64,000 nucleotides of DNA from Erythrobacteraceae bacterium WH01K (GCA_027941995.1 CP115966.1:496001-560000), one strand, 5' to 3'. Shown: positions 8,162 through 18,115, numbered from the stretch's first letter. The notes: generated from the sequence alone by a model not told the origin. Numbers and translations: made by a program.

Positions 8162-8353
8162 ATGTCGAATATCGAATTACTAACCTGCCATGAGGTCATG
8201 CGCCTTACCGGCATTCGCAGCCGAACTACAATTTGGCGACGCATTCGCAAGGGTGCCTTTCCTCATCCGATAGACATTGGCGGTGGACGTATCCGCTGGC
8301 GGTCGACAGATATCGATGACTGGATCGAGGCTCTCCCTCTGCGCCGCTATTGA
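8162..8353 (+). CDS. AlpA-family helix-turn-helix regulator
   Basis: A 63-residue protein of typical AlpA length. The winged HTH reads LLTCHEVMRLTGIRSRTTIW, then RRIRKGAFPHPIDIGGGRIRW, and ends DIDDWIEALPLRRY. These are the standard AlpA blocks: strand, helix pair, wing with the FP motif, and the DIDxWI tail. AlpA proteins act as activators or excision factors for integrative elements; the Escherichia coli prototype activates an integrase of a cryptic prophage. Here it is the first gene of the plus-strand mobilisation module, so control of excision or transfer is likely. The integrase of this element is 15 kb away on the other strand. A ribosome binding site (AAAGGAA) lies just upstream. Confidence 0.88.
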   Translation: MSNIELLTCHEVMRLTGIRSRTTIWRRIRKGAFPHPIDIGGGRIRWRSTDIDDWIEALPLRRY

Positions 8354-8395
8354 CCCCGCTAATGCGGGCAATGGTCCGCAGAAAGATACTCCCAA

Positions 8396-8908
8396 ATGTC
8401 TATGCGATCATGGATTAAAACGGCCTTGCTGAAGGAGGGCTGGATCATCGCCCGCGTTCCATCTGATGACAAAGAGCGCACATCCAAACTCATCGAGCTG
8501 CTCGTTGAAGACAACGCCGATGGGCGCGCCCGTCGCCACACTCTGCAACCCTGGCTCTGGTACGAGCGCCCGGTCCGCGAGCGGTTTGAGGGCCACGATT
8601 GCGGCCTAACCGTCGAAGGTCCCGTCTACCTGGGCAGAGATGGAACCGGGTATCCGCTTGGCAGCCAGCTGCGCACCGAATTCGGGTGGCTGGACCTCAC
8701 GCCAGAAGAGACCAATCACCTCGCAGACGAAGTCCGAGCATCGATCGACCTTGCATTACTTCGCTGGTTCACGCGCCCCGATATGGCGGATCGGCAGTTG
8801 CCTTCCCGCCAATCCCGCGAGCGCTACTTTGACGATGATGTCGCCCGCAATCTGATACTGTCTGCGACGCCTCCAACAGCGCAGAAGGAGGATATCTGCG
8901 ATGGATAG
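8396..8908 (+). CDS. Hypothetical protein of the mobilisation module, 170 aa
   Basis: The protein starts 42 bases after alpA and is part of the same unit. It is soluble, with no signal peptide. Residues 1-25 (WIKTALLKEGWIIARVPSDD) and 45-60 (RRHTLQPWLWYERPVRER) are the most distinctive parts, followed by FGWLDLTPEETNHLADEVR. I do not recognise a domain. Genes of this size often sit between alpA and the coupling-protein gene in alphaproteobacterial mobilisable islands. The end overlaps the next start by eight bases (8901-8908), which supports both as translated. Confidence 0.65.
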   Translation: MSMRSWIKTALLKEGWIIARVPSDDKERTSKLIELLVEDNADGRARRHTLQPWLWYERPVRERFEGHDCGLTVEGPVYLGRDGTGYPLGSQLRTEFGWLDLTPEETNHLADEVRASIDLALLRWFTRPDMADRQLPSRQSRERYFDDDVARNLILSATPPTAQKEDICDG

Positions 8909-9119
8909 CGGCTTCTCAAAGATAGAAGAAGGACGGGGCCGCGATGCTACGCATCGAGCCCAGAAAGTGGATACACACCCCACGCACGGGTGCATCGAGG
9001 ATTTCTGCGGGTTTGGCGAGATGCTGATAGCATCTCGTGACGATCGCCGTTTGCAGACCCGCGCATTTCCGCCGTTCTTTGCGATGGCGGATAGCATCGC
9101 CGCCGGAGCGGACCGATGA
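8901..9119 (+). CDS. Small protein coupled to its neighbours, 72 aa
   Basis: This 72-residue frame overlaps the previous gene by eight bases and the next by four (ATGA at 9116-9119). Such coupling on both sides is the main argument that it is translated. The sequence is hydrophilic in its first half (KIEEGRGRDATHRAQKVD) with an aromatic stretch in the middle (FCGFGEMLIASRDD). No domain is recognised, and composition alone would not have been convincing. It could alternatively be a spacer with only a translational-coupling role. Confidence 0.45.
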   Translation: MDSGFSKIEEGRGRDATHRAQKVDTHPTHGCIEDFCGFGEMLIASRDDRRLQTRAFPPFFAMADSIAAGADR

Positions 9120-9487
9120 GCGCGCGGGCGCAGACGGTGCGCCTCAATCCGTCACAACACAGGCTGCTTGCTGACTTTGCGAAGCGGCGCGGCCTGTCCC
9201 AATACGCTATGCTCGCAAGAGTGGTGGAAGCGGGCTTGCTTTCGCTGCTGCACGGCACCGATAAGGAGACTGATCTGGCTGAGTTGGCAGGCGAGATCGG
9301 TTCAATATCCGAGCGCCTCGCAGAGACCGAGAGGGTGCTTGACCGGGCCCTTTTCACCTCCTGCGCAGCCTATGCTTATGCGCGCAATGCAGCGCTTGGT
9401 AAGAAGCAGTCTGATGAGGCCATTGCCGCCGAAGCGCGGGCCGCTTTTGAGCGGCAGCGCTCCCTTGCGCTGGAGCCGAAGTCATGA
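9116..9487 (+). CDS. Ribbon-helix-helix-like mobilisation accessory protein
   Basis: The 123-residue protein opens with a ribbon-helix-helix-like segment: AQTVRLNPSQHRLLADFAKR, then RGLSQYAMLARVVEAGLLSL. It continues with a helical stretch (EIGSISERLAETERVLDRAL), probably an oligomerisation coil, and an alanine-rich tail. Small RHH proteins encoded next to relaxases normally bind the transfer origin and help assemble the relaxosome. It overlaps the coupling-protein gene by four bases (ATGA at 9484-9487). The function is inferred from fold and position; no family name is certain. Confidence 0.65.
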   Translation: MSARAQTVRLNPSQHRLLADFAKRRGLSQYAMLARVVEAGLLSLLHGTDKETDLAELAGEIGSISERLAETERVLDRALFTSCAAYAYARNAALGKKQSDEAIAAEARAAFERQRSLALEPKS

Positions 9488-11337
9488 GCTATGGGACCGA
9501 TTTTGTCACCCGCGCCCATGCCCTTTGGCGGGTGCGCATGGCGCACTGGCAGCAACGTTTTGGCTTCTTTGCCAAGCTCATTCTTATCTCGTCTTTGGCC
9601 GGGGCAATAGTTGTGCCTCAGCTGCGGTTACTGCCCGAAGAGGTCACAGTTGCAGCCCAGTATATAGGGGCGAGCCTGCTCACCCTTTGGGGTGATCTGT
9701 CTGGCAAAGATATGATGATGAAGGTGTCGATGGACGGTCAAAGGTGGACCGTATCCGCATCAGCGCTTGCCAGTGAACCGCTGGTTGCTGCGACCTTTGA
9801 GAAGGCTATAAAAATGGTCATGGGCGGCGCGCTTGCGGGGCTCGGTACCGGGGTTCTGGTGTCCCACTTCATTAAGCGCACTATGTCCCAGCAAGGCGAG
9901 GATACGCTGGCTGACCGGGTTATCGGCGGAACCCGTCTGGCTGCAGAAGAAGACGTCGCTGCGCAAACCACTTTGCTGAGCGGGAAAGACGCTTTGCGGG
10001 TGGGGCCTGTGCCCATACCGGGCCGGATGGAGACCCGCCACTTTGCCTTTCTGGGCACAACCGGAAGCGGCAAAACGACTGTCTTGCGCCAGATGCTCGA
10101 CGGGATCGAAGCGCGCGGTGAGGCAGCTCTTGTCTATGACACGAGCGGAGAGTTCATCGCGCATTATTATAACCCTGCGCGCGGCGACATCATCCTCAAT
10201 CCCTTCGATGCGCGCTGCACCTATTGGTCTCCTTTCGATGAGATCTCGCACCCCGCTGATGCAGACCGCATCGCGCGCCAATTGGTGGCAGAAACGGGCA
10301 GCGAGGATGATGATGTCTGGCTTGAGACGAGCCGTATTCTCGTCGCCAATATGATGCGCTCCCTGTGGGCGGAAAAGATCTGCAGCCTTGAGGCATTGCT
10401 CGAAGCCTTGCAGGTCAAAAGCAAAGAGCAGTTGAAGGAATGGCTCGGCCATACATCGTCAGCTCGCACCTTTGCTGATGACGCAGATCGGGCCACCGGC
10501 AGTGTGCTCTTTATGCTCGCTAAGGCTGCAAACCTTATCCAGTTTTTGAAGATCAAGCAGGATGAGGGCGATCCCTTTGCCTTCCGCGAATTCATTGTCA
10601 ATCTGGACAAGTGCAAAGGTGCCAAGCCCTGGATCTTTGTGCCGCGCAAGGAAGATTACTTCGAGGCTTCCAAACCCCTTATGGCCTGCTGGCTCGAATG
10701 CGCCGCAAGCGCGGTGCTAGGGCTTTCACCCTCCTCTGACAGGCGCATTTGGTTTGTGCTCGATGAACTGGCTGATCTCCCACGCGTTGAGAACCTGGCC
10801 CGGCTCTTACCCGAAGGCCGCAAGTTTGGCGCAGCGATCGTGCTCACCTTCCAGGCCCTTGGGCAAATGCGCAATCGCTACGGCGCGAACATCGCTGAAG
10901 CCATGCTCGCCTGCTGCAACACCAAGCTCTTTTTGCAAACGGTCGATCAGGAAACACGCAAATGGGCAAGCGAAACCATCGGCCAGTGCGAGATCGAAAT
11001 GCGCGTTGCAACCGATACGCTTGCCATCAACAATCAGGGCCCGCGAACAACCATGGCAACGCAGCGCCAGTTTCGTGCAGCGGTGCTCGAAAGTGATCTG
11101 CGGCTTAGTCCCTACAAAGGCTATTTGCTGCTGCCTGACGGGCTTCCGGTGACCAAGATATGTCTTACCGCTGACCATATCACGCAGCGCGGCGAAGCAC
11201 GCCAGCCTGGCTACATCCCTGGTGATCCTGCGGACACGCTTTGGAGCAAGGTGAGTGAGATCGCCAAAGGCTCGCAGGTCGATGAGGACTTAGCTGAAAG
11301 CGAGAATGGGCGCGCTAATCAGCAAGGGCCGGTTTAA
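9484..11337 (+). CDS. Type IV coupling protein, VirD4/TraD/TrwB-like ATPase
   Basis: The 617-residue protein has two N-terminal membrane helices (about residues 29-50 and 105-127). A P-loop ATPase domain follows, with Walker A GTTGSGKTT at about 191-199 and Walker B IWFVLDELADLP at about 422-433. The latter is followed by EGRKFGAAIVLTFQALGQM, the typical motif of DNA-pumping coupling proteins. A TrwB/TraD AAD-binding signature fits. It couples the relaxase-DNA complex to a type IV secretion channel at the inner membrane. It is encoded directly before the relaxase (TAATG overlap at 11335-11339). No channel genes are seen in the window, so the channel must come from elsewhere. Confidence 0.92.
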   Translation: MSYGTDFVTRAHALWRVRMAHWQQRFGFFAKLILISSLAGAIVVPQLRLLPEEVTVAAQYIGASLLTLWGDLSGKDMMMKVSMDGQRWTVSASALASEPLVAATFEKAIKMVMGGALAGLGTGVLVSHFIKRTMSQQGEDTLADRVIGGTRLAAEEDVAAQTTLLSGKDALRVGPVPIPGRMETRHFAFLGTTGSGKTTVLRQMLDGIEARGEAALVYDTSGEFIAHYYNPARGDIILNPFDARCTYWSPFDEISHPADADRIARQLVAETGSEDDDVWLETSRILVANMMRSLWAEKICSLEALLEALQVKSKEQLKEWLGHTSSARTFADDADRATGSVLFMLAKAANLIQFLKIKQDEGDPFAFREFIVNLDKCKGAKPWIFVPRKEDYFEASKPLMACWLECAASAVLGLSPSSDRRIWFVLDELADLPRVENLARLLPEGRKFGAAIVLTFQALGQMRNRYGANIAEAMLACCNTKLFLQTVDQETRKWASETIGQCEIEMRVATDTLAINNQGPRTTMATQRQFRAAVLESDLRLSPYKGYLLLPDGLPVTKICLTADHITQRGEARQPGYIPGDPADTLWSKVSEIAKGSQVDEDLAESENGRANQQGPV

Positions 11338-14084
11338 TGGTCGCCACTGTCTCTGCCCTGTCAAGCGCAGCTCAGGCTGCAAGCTACTATGAGGCCGACG
11401 ACTATTATGCCGAAGGTGGCATGGCTCCCTCAGAGTGGTCTGGCGAGGCTGCTGAGAAACTTGGCCTGTCGGGAGAGGTTGATCGCCAGAGATTTGGCGA
11501 ACTGCTCGAAGGCCGGATTGCTGGACAGCAGCTGGGCACCGTGCGTGAAGGCAAAGTCGAGCACCGTCCAGGCTGGGACATTACCTTTTCGGCTCCAAAG
11601 TCGGTTTCGATCATGGCCGAGGTTGCCGGAGACAAGCGGCTGATCAAAGCGCATGGGAAAGCGGTAAAGACGGCGCTCGCACATGTTGAAAAGCACATGG
11701 CGGCAACCCGGGTCAGACAAGGCGGCGTGGTCGAACGGCAGGCAACTGGCAATCTTGCAGTGGCCACGTTCCAGCATGCGACGAGCCGGTCGCAAGACCC
11801 TCAGCTCCATACCCATGGGGTAATTCTCAATGCGACCCAGGATAAGGAAGGCAATTGGCGCAGTTTGGAGCCGCGTGCCTTTTACCAGCTGCAAAAGGAA
11901 ATCGGCGCGATCTACCGGCAGGAGCTGGCGCACGGTGTTGCCGCGCTGGGTTATCGGATTGAGGCAGGAAAAGATGCGCTGTTCGAGATCGCAGGCGTTC
12001 CAGAAAATGCCATCGAAGCGCTCAGCCAACGCACCGCAGCGATCGATGAACGGCTCGCTGAGCGGGGCACTAACCGCGCGGAAGCGAGTGCCGCCGAAAA
12101 GCAGATCGCGGCGCTCGATACACGCGAGGCCAAGACCCATGCCGATCATAGAACCTTGCGCGCTGACTGGCGGGCGACTGCCGATGGTAGCGGGTTCGAC
12201 AAGGCAGCGCGGGCAAAGCTGATCGGAGAAGCGAGAGAGCGGGTCAAAACCAGCGAAGCAAGCGCCAGCCCGGAATTGCTGGCGCGACAGGCGGTAACTT
12301 GGGCAGCAGCTAAGCTGTCCGAGCGAGAGGCGGTGTTTTCAGCCAGCACGCTGGCGCGTGAGGCTGGAGACTTTGCTTTTGGAAAGGCCGGGCACGGTGC
12401 GATCGGTGCAGCGATTGCCGAGGCCGCAGAACGAGGCGAGCTTGTTCAACGCACCTTCCTTGACCGGCGCGGGGCTGAGTTTGGCGGGTTCACGACGCCT
12501 CAGGCCATCGAGACAGAGCGTACGATGTTGCGCGTTGAATATGCAGGGCGTGGCATGGCGCAATCGCTTGCCAGTCCGGTGGCAGCGGCACGAACAATCG
12601 AGCGCGCGGCACGCCAATCGGCGCGCTCAGGCTATGCTTGGACCGATGACCAGAAGCGGGCGACTTCAGACCTGCTAACCTCGCGAGATCGCATCACCGC
12701 TGTTCAAGGTTACGCCGGGACTGCCAAAACCACGACCGTGCTTGCGACCTATGCCCGTGAGGCCAAAAAGCACAAACTGGAGGTAACTGCACTTGCGCCC
12801 ACAGCATCGGCAGCCACCGTGCTTGGTGAAACACTTGGCCGACGCGGCGACACGGTGGCAAGGCATTTGCTCGCACCGGAGGCGAAAACGGCAGGGAAGG
12901 ATGCCGTTTGGATAGTCGATGAAGCCTCGATGCTCTCGGCGCACGACACGGCAAAGCTCTTGACCCGCGCCGATAAAGCTGGAGCCCGGCTCGTTCTGGT
13001 TGGCGACGTGAAGCAGTTGGGTTCCGTCGGAGCAGGCGCAGCTTTTGCCCAGTTGCAGCAGGCTGGCATGGCGACCGCGAAGCTTGCGGAGGTCGTTAGG
13101 CAGACTAACACGCAAACCCGTGAAGCCGTTCTGGCTTCAATTGAAGGCCATGCCGGTAAGGCGCTCGCGGCGCTGGAAAATGGCGGTGGGACAGTCATTG
13201 AAGCCGCATCAGCAGATGAACGCCTTGAGACAATGGCCAGCCATTATCTTGCTTTGTCGCCAGCAGAGCGTGCCCGAACGCTGATGATTGAGCCATCACG
13301 AGAAGGCAGGGATAAACTCACGGGTATGATCCGATCAAAGCTTACCGAGCGCGGCGAACTTTCGGCGCAGGCCGTCCGCTTTGATGCACTTCAGGCAAAA
13401 GGCTTCACCCGTGCTGAGGCCCGAGAGGCAACAAGCTATGATGTCGGCGATGTCGTCCGGTTCACGCGTGACTACGACGCCAAAGGGGTGCGGCGCGGCG
13501 AAAGCTTCACGATTGCCTCCGTCGATCGAGATCAGGCACGCGTTTCCCTGGAAGGCCGCGATGGACGCGCGATTGATTGGCGTCCCCGACAATGGGGCGC
13601 GAGCAAGGCCGAGGTCTTTGACCGCAAGTCTATGGAATTGCGCACTGGAGATCAGGTCCAATTCACGCGCAACGACCGCGAAGCTGGACGGGTCAATGGA
13701 GTGGACGGCATCGTCACCCGCATCGATCCTGATCGAAGCCTGGCAACCTTAAAGCTGGCGAACGGACGTGAGCAAAAACTCGATCTCTCCGATCCTCGCA
13801 ACACCCATCTGCGCCATGCCTATGTCCAGACAGCCCACGCTGCTCAGGGCCAGACCGCAAGCCGCGTCCTGATCCATGCCGACAGCCGGTCCACCAATCT
13901 GGTCGACCAGAAATTGCTCTATGTCGCGCTCTCGCGCGCCAAAACACAGGCAGTGATTGTCACCGACGATAAGGAACGGCTTGTCCGTGCGATCTACGAG
14001 CGCGCTGGCGAGAAGCAGATGGCCATGGCACCGAGCACTCCTGAGGCCAGCAAATCCAAAGCGATGGGAGCTGGTTTGGGGTGA
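11337..14084 (+). CDS. MobF-family conjugative relaxase-helicase
   Basis: The 915-residue protein is a TrwC/TraI-type enzyme. Near the N-terminus are paired tyrosines (YY at 17-18 and 23-24), candidates for the nicking residues. Next come FSAPKSVSIM and the metal-binding histidine motif QLHTHGVILN (H158, H160). The C-terminal half is an SF1 helicase with Walker A GYAGTAKTT at 458-466, the DEAS Walker B (VDEASML), and the late motif YVQTAHAAQGQTASRVLIH. The protein cuts the transfer origin and unwinds the transferred strand. It lies immediately after the coupling-protein gene. It is a little shorter than classical TraI proteins but complete in all motifs. Confidence 0.93.
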   Translation: MVATVSALSSAAQAASYYEADDYYAEGGMAPSEWSGEAAEKLGLSGEVDRQRFGELLEGRIAGQQLGTVREGKVEHRPGWDITFSAPKSVSIMAEVAGDKRLIKAHGKAVKTALAHVEKHMAATRVRQGGVVERQATGNLAVATFQHATSRSQDPQLHTHGVILNATQDKEGNWRSLEPRAFYQLQKEIGAIYRQELAHGVAALGYRIEAGKDALFEIAGVPENAIEALSQRTAAIDERLAERGTNRAEASAAEKQIAALDTREAKTHADHRTLRADWRATADGSGFDKAARAKLIGEARERVKTSEASASPELLARQAVTWAAAKLSEREAVFSASTLAREAGDFAFGKAGHGAIGAAIAEAAERGELVQRTFLDRRGAEFGGFTTPQAIETERTMLRVEYAGRGMAQSLASPVAAARTIERAARQSARSGYAWTDDQKRATSDLLTSRDRITAVQGYAGTAKTTTVLATYAREAKKHKLEVTALAPTASAATVLGETLGRRGDTVARHLLAPEAKTAGKDAVWIVDEASMLSAHDTAKLLTRADKAGARLVLVGDVKQLGSVGAGAAFAQLQQAGMATAKLAEVVRQTNTQTREAVLASIEGHAGKALAALENGGGTVIEAASADERLETMASHYLALSPAERARTLMIEPSREGRDKLTGMIRSKLTERGELSAQAVRFDALQAKGFTRAEAREATSYDVGDVVRFTRDYDAKGVRRGESFTIASVDRDQARVSLEGRDGRAIDWRPRQWGASKAEVFDRKSMELRTGDQVQFTRNDREAGRVNGVDGIVTRIDPDRSLATLKLANGREQKLDLSDPRNTHLRHAYVQTAHAAQGQTASRVLIHADSRSTNLVDQKLLYVALSRAKTQAVIVTDDKERLVRAIYERAGEKQMAMAPSTPEASKSKAMGAGLG

Positions 14085-14305
14085 TTAAACGCCCCGGCGG
14101 CGGCAGGCCATGGCGTCCTTCGTCCTCCCGATGGAATGAACTGCTCCCTTTCGACAGGCCGAGCCTGATGGGATCAACAGCCTGCCCGCTCCATTCGGGC
14201 TGAAGCCCTCCCGTGTTGCCTGTTCCGCGTAACCGCTGACCCACCTGGCCAATTCGGCCCGTCCCTTTGTCCGCGTTCCCAACGATTGGACGAAGGATTT
14301 TCAAC

Positions 14306-15208
14306 ATGGCTCGCACCAATACTACCAGCATTTACGACACCATCACCAACCAGATCATCGAAGCTCTAGAACATGGCACTGAGAAATTCTCGCTCCCTTG
14401 GCATCGTAGCACCGCGCCGCTCTCACGACCGGTGAACGCCGTGAGCAAAAACGCCTATCGCGGCGTCAACGTCCTCGCCCTTTGGGCCAGCGCCGAGGCG
14501 CAAGACTTCGGCCATGGGCTCTGGGCAACCTATCGCCAGTGGCAGTCACTCGGAGCACAAGTCCGGAAAGGCGAGAAGGCCTCACCGATCGTGTTCTACA
14601 AGGTTCTGGACAAGCGCGAGGATGAAAAGACCGAGGAAGACGAGAGCTCTGGCCGCATTTTCGCCCGGGCCTCTCACGTGTTCAATGTCAGCCAAGTCGA
14701 AGGATATGAGATCTCCGATACGCCGGAAAGGGAAGAGTTTGCCCCCATCCCGCAAGCGCAGGCCTTTGTCGAAAGAACGGGTGCAAGTGTGCGCATCCAA
14801 GGCGACAGCGCTCACTACACCCCTTCGACCGATATTATCACCATGCCCGACCGCGAGCGGTTCTTTGCCACCGCCAGCGGAGGCGCGGGCGAGAATTGGT
14901 ACGCGACCTTGCTTCATGAGCTTGTCCATTGGTCAGGCGCAGACCACCGGCTGGCACGCAAGTTTGGCAAGCGGTTTGGTGACGAGGCCTATGCAATGGA
15001 GGAACTGGTAGCCGAGCTTGGTTCAGCTTTTCTATGCGGCGATCTTGGCCTTTCCACGAGCCCACGTCCGGACCACGCCAGCTATCTTGCGAGTTGGCTC
15101 AAGGTGCTCAAGGCCGACAACCGCGCGATCTTCACCGCTGCAAGCGCAGCGACAAAGGCAGCGGAATTCTTGAGCTGCGATAAGTGTAGGAAGGGGAAGG
15201 ATGGGTGA
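14306..15208 (+). CDS. ardC: ArdC-family antirestriction protein
   Basis: The start at ATG 14306 is chosen because the protein then begins MARTNTTSIYDTITNQIIEA, as in ArdC relatives. The N-terminal DNA-binding part includes LPWHRSTAPLSRPVNAVSKN, then YRGVNVLAL and a WATYRQWQSLGAQVRKGEK block. The C-terminal half has a zinc-protease motif, HELVHWSGADHRL (HExxH), followed by EELVAELGSAFL. ArdC proteins protect incoming single-stranded DNA from host restriction during conjugation. It sits 221 bases after the relaxase gene, with its own leader, and 108 bases before a restriction-like operon. The element thus carries both antirestriction and restriction. Confidence 0.93.
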   Translation: MARTNTTSIYDTITNQIIEALEHGTEKFSLPWHRSTAPLSRPVNAVSKNAYRGVNVLALWASAEAQDFGHGLWATYRQWQSLGAQVRKGEKASPIVFYKVLDKREDEKTEEDESSGRIFARASHVFNVSQVEGYEISDTPEREEFAPIPQAQAFVERTGASVRIQGDSAHYTPSTDIITMPDRERFFATASGGAGENWYATLLHELVHWSGADHRLARKFGKRFGDEAYAMEELVAELGSAFLCGDLGLSTSPRPDHASYLASWLKVLKADNRAIFTAASAATKAAEFLSCDKCRKGKDG

Positions 15209-15316
15209 GACTTCACCGAACGCAGTAATCTCTCTGCGTTTACTTCTCCCGTCCTTTGTAGGGGATGAAGTGATAAGTCAGTGGAGCAACTCAATAAAGC
15301 TTGCCATAAGCGGGCT

Positions 15317-18115
15317 ATGAATCCCGGAGAAATTTCAGACGCTGTTGAAGAGCTTGCTTCCCTCCCCTTTGATCGGGAGGAATTTCCGTTTCAGTTCCTG
15401 ACCGCGTTTGGCAACAAGAAGACCACGATCGATCGCTTGCGCAAAGGCGCAACCAATCAGTCCGATCTCGACGGCGGCGTTCTGCAACGAGGCAACATAC
15501 ACATTGCGACTTGCCCAGCCGGTGATGTGACCGACACCCTGACCGCGCTTCGGGAAAGCCCCAAGACAACGAGCCAAAAAGCGAAGTTCATTCTCGCCAC
15601 GGATGGTGATCAGATCGAGGCAGAAGACCTCGAAACCGGCGACATCCTGATTTGCAAATACCCGGAGCTCGCGGAAAAGTTCGGCCTTTTCCTTCCGCTC
15701 GCCGGGATCACGACGACAAAGCAGATCAACGAGAGCGCCTTCGACATCAAGGCGACGAAGAAGCTCAACAGGCTTTACGTCCAACTGCGCAGCGACAATC
15801 CCGAATGGGAAGGTCGGCGCGAGGATATGAACCATTTCATGGCTCGCCTCATCTTCTGCTTCTTTGCCGAAGACACCGACATTTTCCACGCAGGCTATAA
15901 GTTCACCGAGACGGTTGAGCGGATGAGCAGCGGGGCGGCTGACAACGCTGCGGAAGTGATGCAAGAGCTGTTCCGCGCCATGAACACCGCGCTGCCCGAT
16001 CGTTCGGCAGCAGGCATCAAGCCTTGGGCCAATGGCTTTCCCTATGTAAACGGAGAGTTGTTTAGCGGTTCAACCGAGGTTCCCTATTTCAGCAAGATTG
16101 CCCGCTCCTACCTCATCCATATTGGCAATCTCGACTGGACGAAGATCAACCCCGACATCTTCGGTTCAATGATTCAGGCGGTCGCTGACGATGAAGAGCG
16201 CGGCGCGCTCGGCATGCATTACACCAGCGTGCCGAACATCCTGAAAGTGCTGAACCCGCTGTTCCTCGACGATCTGCGCGCCAAACTGGAGGAAGCAGGC
16301 GAGAATGGCCGCAAGCTCGCCAACCTGCGGGGCCGCATGGCCAAGATCAGGGTGTTCGATCCGGCTTGTGGCAGCGGCAACTTCCTCGTCATCGCCTATA
16401 AGCAGATGCGCGAGATCGAGGCGGAGATTAACCGCCGTCGCGGTGAGCCTGACCGCAAGACCGACATTCCCAAGACTAACTTTCGCGGCATTGAGCTGCG
16501 CGACTTTCCAGCAGAGATTGCACGTCTCGCCCTGATTATCGCCGAGTATCAATGCGACGTGCTCTATCGCGGTCAGAAGGAGGCGCTGGCCGAGTTCCTG
16601 CCGCTAGATCGAGCGAACTGGATCATCCGAGGCAACGCACTCCGTCTCGACTGGCTCGACATTTTCCCGCCGACTGGAACCGGTGTGAAAGTGACTGGCG
16701 ATGATCTGTTTGAGACGCCGCTCGACCAGTCCGAGATCGACTTCGAGAACGCCGGCGGTGAAACATATATCTGCGGAAACCCTCCCTACATCGGCGCGAC
16801 GGTCAAGGCGCCAAAGGGTGCGAGTGCAGCGAGAAAGGCGCAACTAAAGGCGGAAGCAGAAGGACGTAAGGCAGATTTAGAAAAGGCGTTTTCCGGTCTG
16901 ACGTCAAAATGGAAATCTCTCGACTACGTCTCGGCATGGCTTTTGAAAGCCGTTCAATACGGTGCGGCAACTCAATCCAAGGCGGCCTTGGTCACCACCA
17001 ACAGCATCTGCCAAGGTCAGCAAGTTTCGATCCTGTGGCCGATCATCTTTGGTATGGGGGCCGAAATCGAGTTCGCACACACCGGCTTCAAATGGACCAA
17101 CCTCGCGCAGAATAAGGCTGGAGTGACTTGCGTGATCATTGGTCTAGGCCGCGACCAACCAGCGACACGCAAGCTCTTTTCAGTTAGCGATGATGGGGAG
17201 CCCCTGTCCCAGAGTGTTCCAAACATAAATGCTTATCTCATTGCCGGACCGAATGTTGAAGTTGCGGCTTTGCGGAAGGCACCAGTGGGGCGACAGAAAA
17301 TCGAAGCCGGCGGAAAGCCGGTCGAAGGTGGGAACCTACTCTTGTCGGCCTCTGAAAAGGACGAATTGCTTCGCGAAAACCCAAGCGCGGCCAAGTTCCT
17401 CAAGAGGGTCTTCGGAGCAAATGAGCATATCAAAGGAATTGTGCGTTACGCTCTTTGGCTGGCTGGCGCCGATCCCGACGAAATAGAAGCGGCTCCTGCT
17501 TTGAAGCAACGCGTCGGTCGCGTTCGACAAATGCGATCTGATAGCGAGAAAGAAGCGACGGTTGCGAGCGCCAAACGCCCTCACGAGTTTCAAGAGGTAA
17601 AGCAAAGCGGGGTGGAGGTTGTCACGCTGATACCTACCGTAACATCCGAAAAGCGTGAGTATATTCCAGCAGGTTTAGAGCCTCCTGGGACAATCATAAC
17701 AAATCTTGCCTTTGCCCAGTTAAATGGCCCGCTTCATGACATCGCCATCATCAATTCTCGCATCCATCAGGTTTGGATCGAAGCTGTATGCGGGCAGCTA
17801 GAAACTCGGATCAGATACTCCAACACCCTCGGCTGGAATACCTTCCCGCTCCCCAAGCTCACCGAGCAGAACAAGGCCGACCTCACCCGCTGCGCCGAGA
17901 ACATCCTCCTTACGCGCGAAGCGCATTTCCCGGCGACCATCGCCGACCTCTACGACCCCGATGAAATGCCCGAAGACCTCCACCGCGCCCATGAGGAAAA
18001 CGACGAGGTGTTAGAGCGCATCTACATCGGCCGCCGCTTCCGCAACGACACCGAACGCCTAGAAAAACTGTTCGAGCTCTACACCAAAATGACCGGCAAA
18101 AAGGACGCGGCATGA
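15317..18115 (+). CDS. MmeI-like class I SAM-dependent DNA methyltransferase without a visible nuclease motif
   Basis: The 932-residue protein from ATG 15317 has the layout of the MmeI family: N-terminal domain (1-170), helical spacer (about 170-330), methyltransferase with motif I DPACGSGNF (348-356) and motif IV NPPY (488-491), target recognition region (about 620-820) and a C-terminal helical part. NPPY predicts N6-adenine methylation. In MmeI the N-terminal domain is an EXK nuclease; here the corresponding region (FILATDGDQIEAEDLETGDI) shows no such motif, so cutting must be done by another protein. The next gene overlaps by four bases. An upstream GTG at 15281 is in frame but less likely by family length and N-terminal match. 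Confidence 0.88.
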   Translation: MNPGEISDAVEELASLPFDREEFPFQFLTAFGNKKTTIDRLRKGATNQSDLDGGVLQRGNIHIATCPAGDVTDTLTALRESPKTTSQKAKFILATDGDQIEAEDLETGDILICKYPELAEKFGLFLPLAGITTTKQINESAFDIKATKKLNRLYVQLRSDNPEWEGRREDMNHFMARLIFCFFAEDTDIFHAGYKFTETVERMSSGAADNAAEVMQELFRAMNTALPDRSAAGIKPWANGFPYVNGELFSGSTEVPYFSKIARSYLIHIGNLDWTKINPDIFGSMIQAVADDEERGALGMHYTSVPNILKVLNPLFLDDLRAKLEEAGENGRKLANLRGRMAKIRVFDPACGSGNFLVIAYKQMREIEAEINRRRGEPDRKTDIPKTNFRGIELRDFPAEIARLALIIAEYQCDVLYRGQKEALAEFLPLDRANWIIRGNALRLDWLDIFPPTGTGVKVTGDDLFETPLDQSEIDFENAGGETYICGNPPYIGATVKAPKGASAARKAQLKAEAEGRKADLEKAFSGLTSKWKSLDYVSAWLLKAVQYGAATQSKAALVTTNSICQGQQVSILWPIIFGMGAEIEFAHTGFKWTNLAQNKAGVTCVIIGLGRDQPATRKLFSVSDDGEPLSQSVPNINAYLIAGPNVEVAALRKAPVGRQKIEAGGKPVEGGNLLLSASEKDELLRENPSAAKFLKRVFGANEHIKGIVRYALWLAGADPDEIEAAPALKQRVGRVRQMRSDSEKEATVASAKRPHEFQEVKQSGVEVVTLIPTVTSEKREYIPAGLEPPGTIITNLAFAQLNGPLHDIAIINSRIHQVWIEAVCGQLETRIRYSNTLGWNTFPLPKLTEQNKADLTRCAENILLTREAHFPATIADLYDPDEMPEDLHRAHEENDEVLERIYIGRRFRNDTERLEKLFELYTKMTGKKDAA

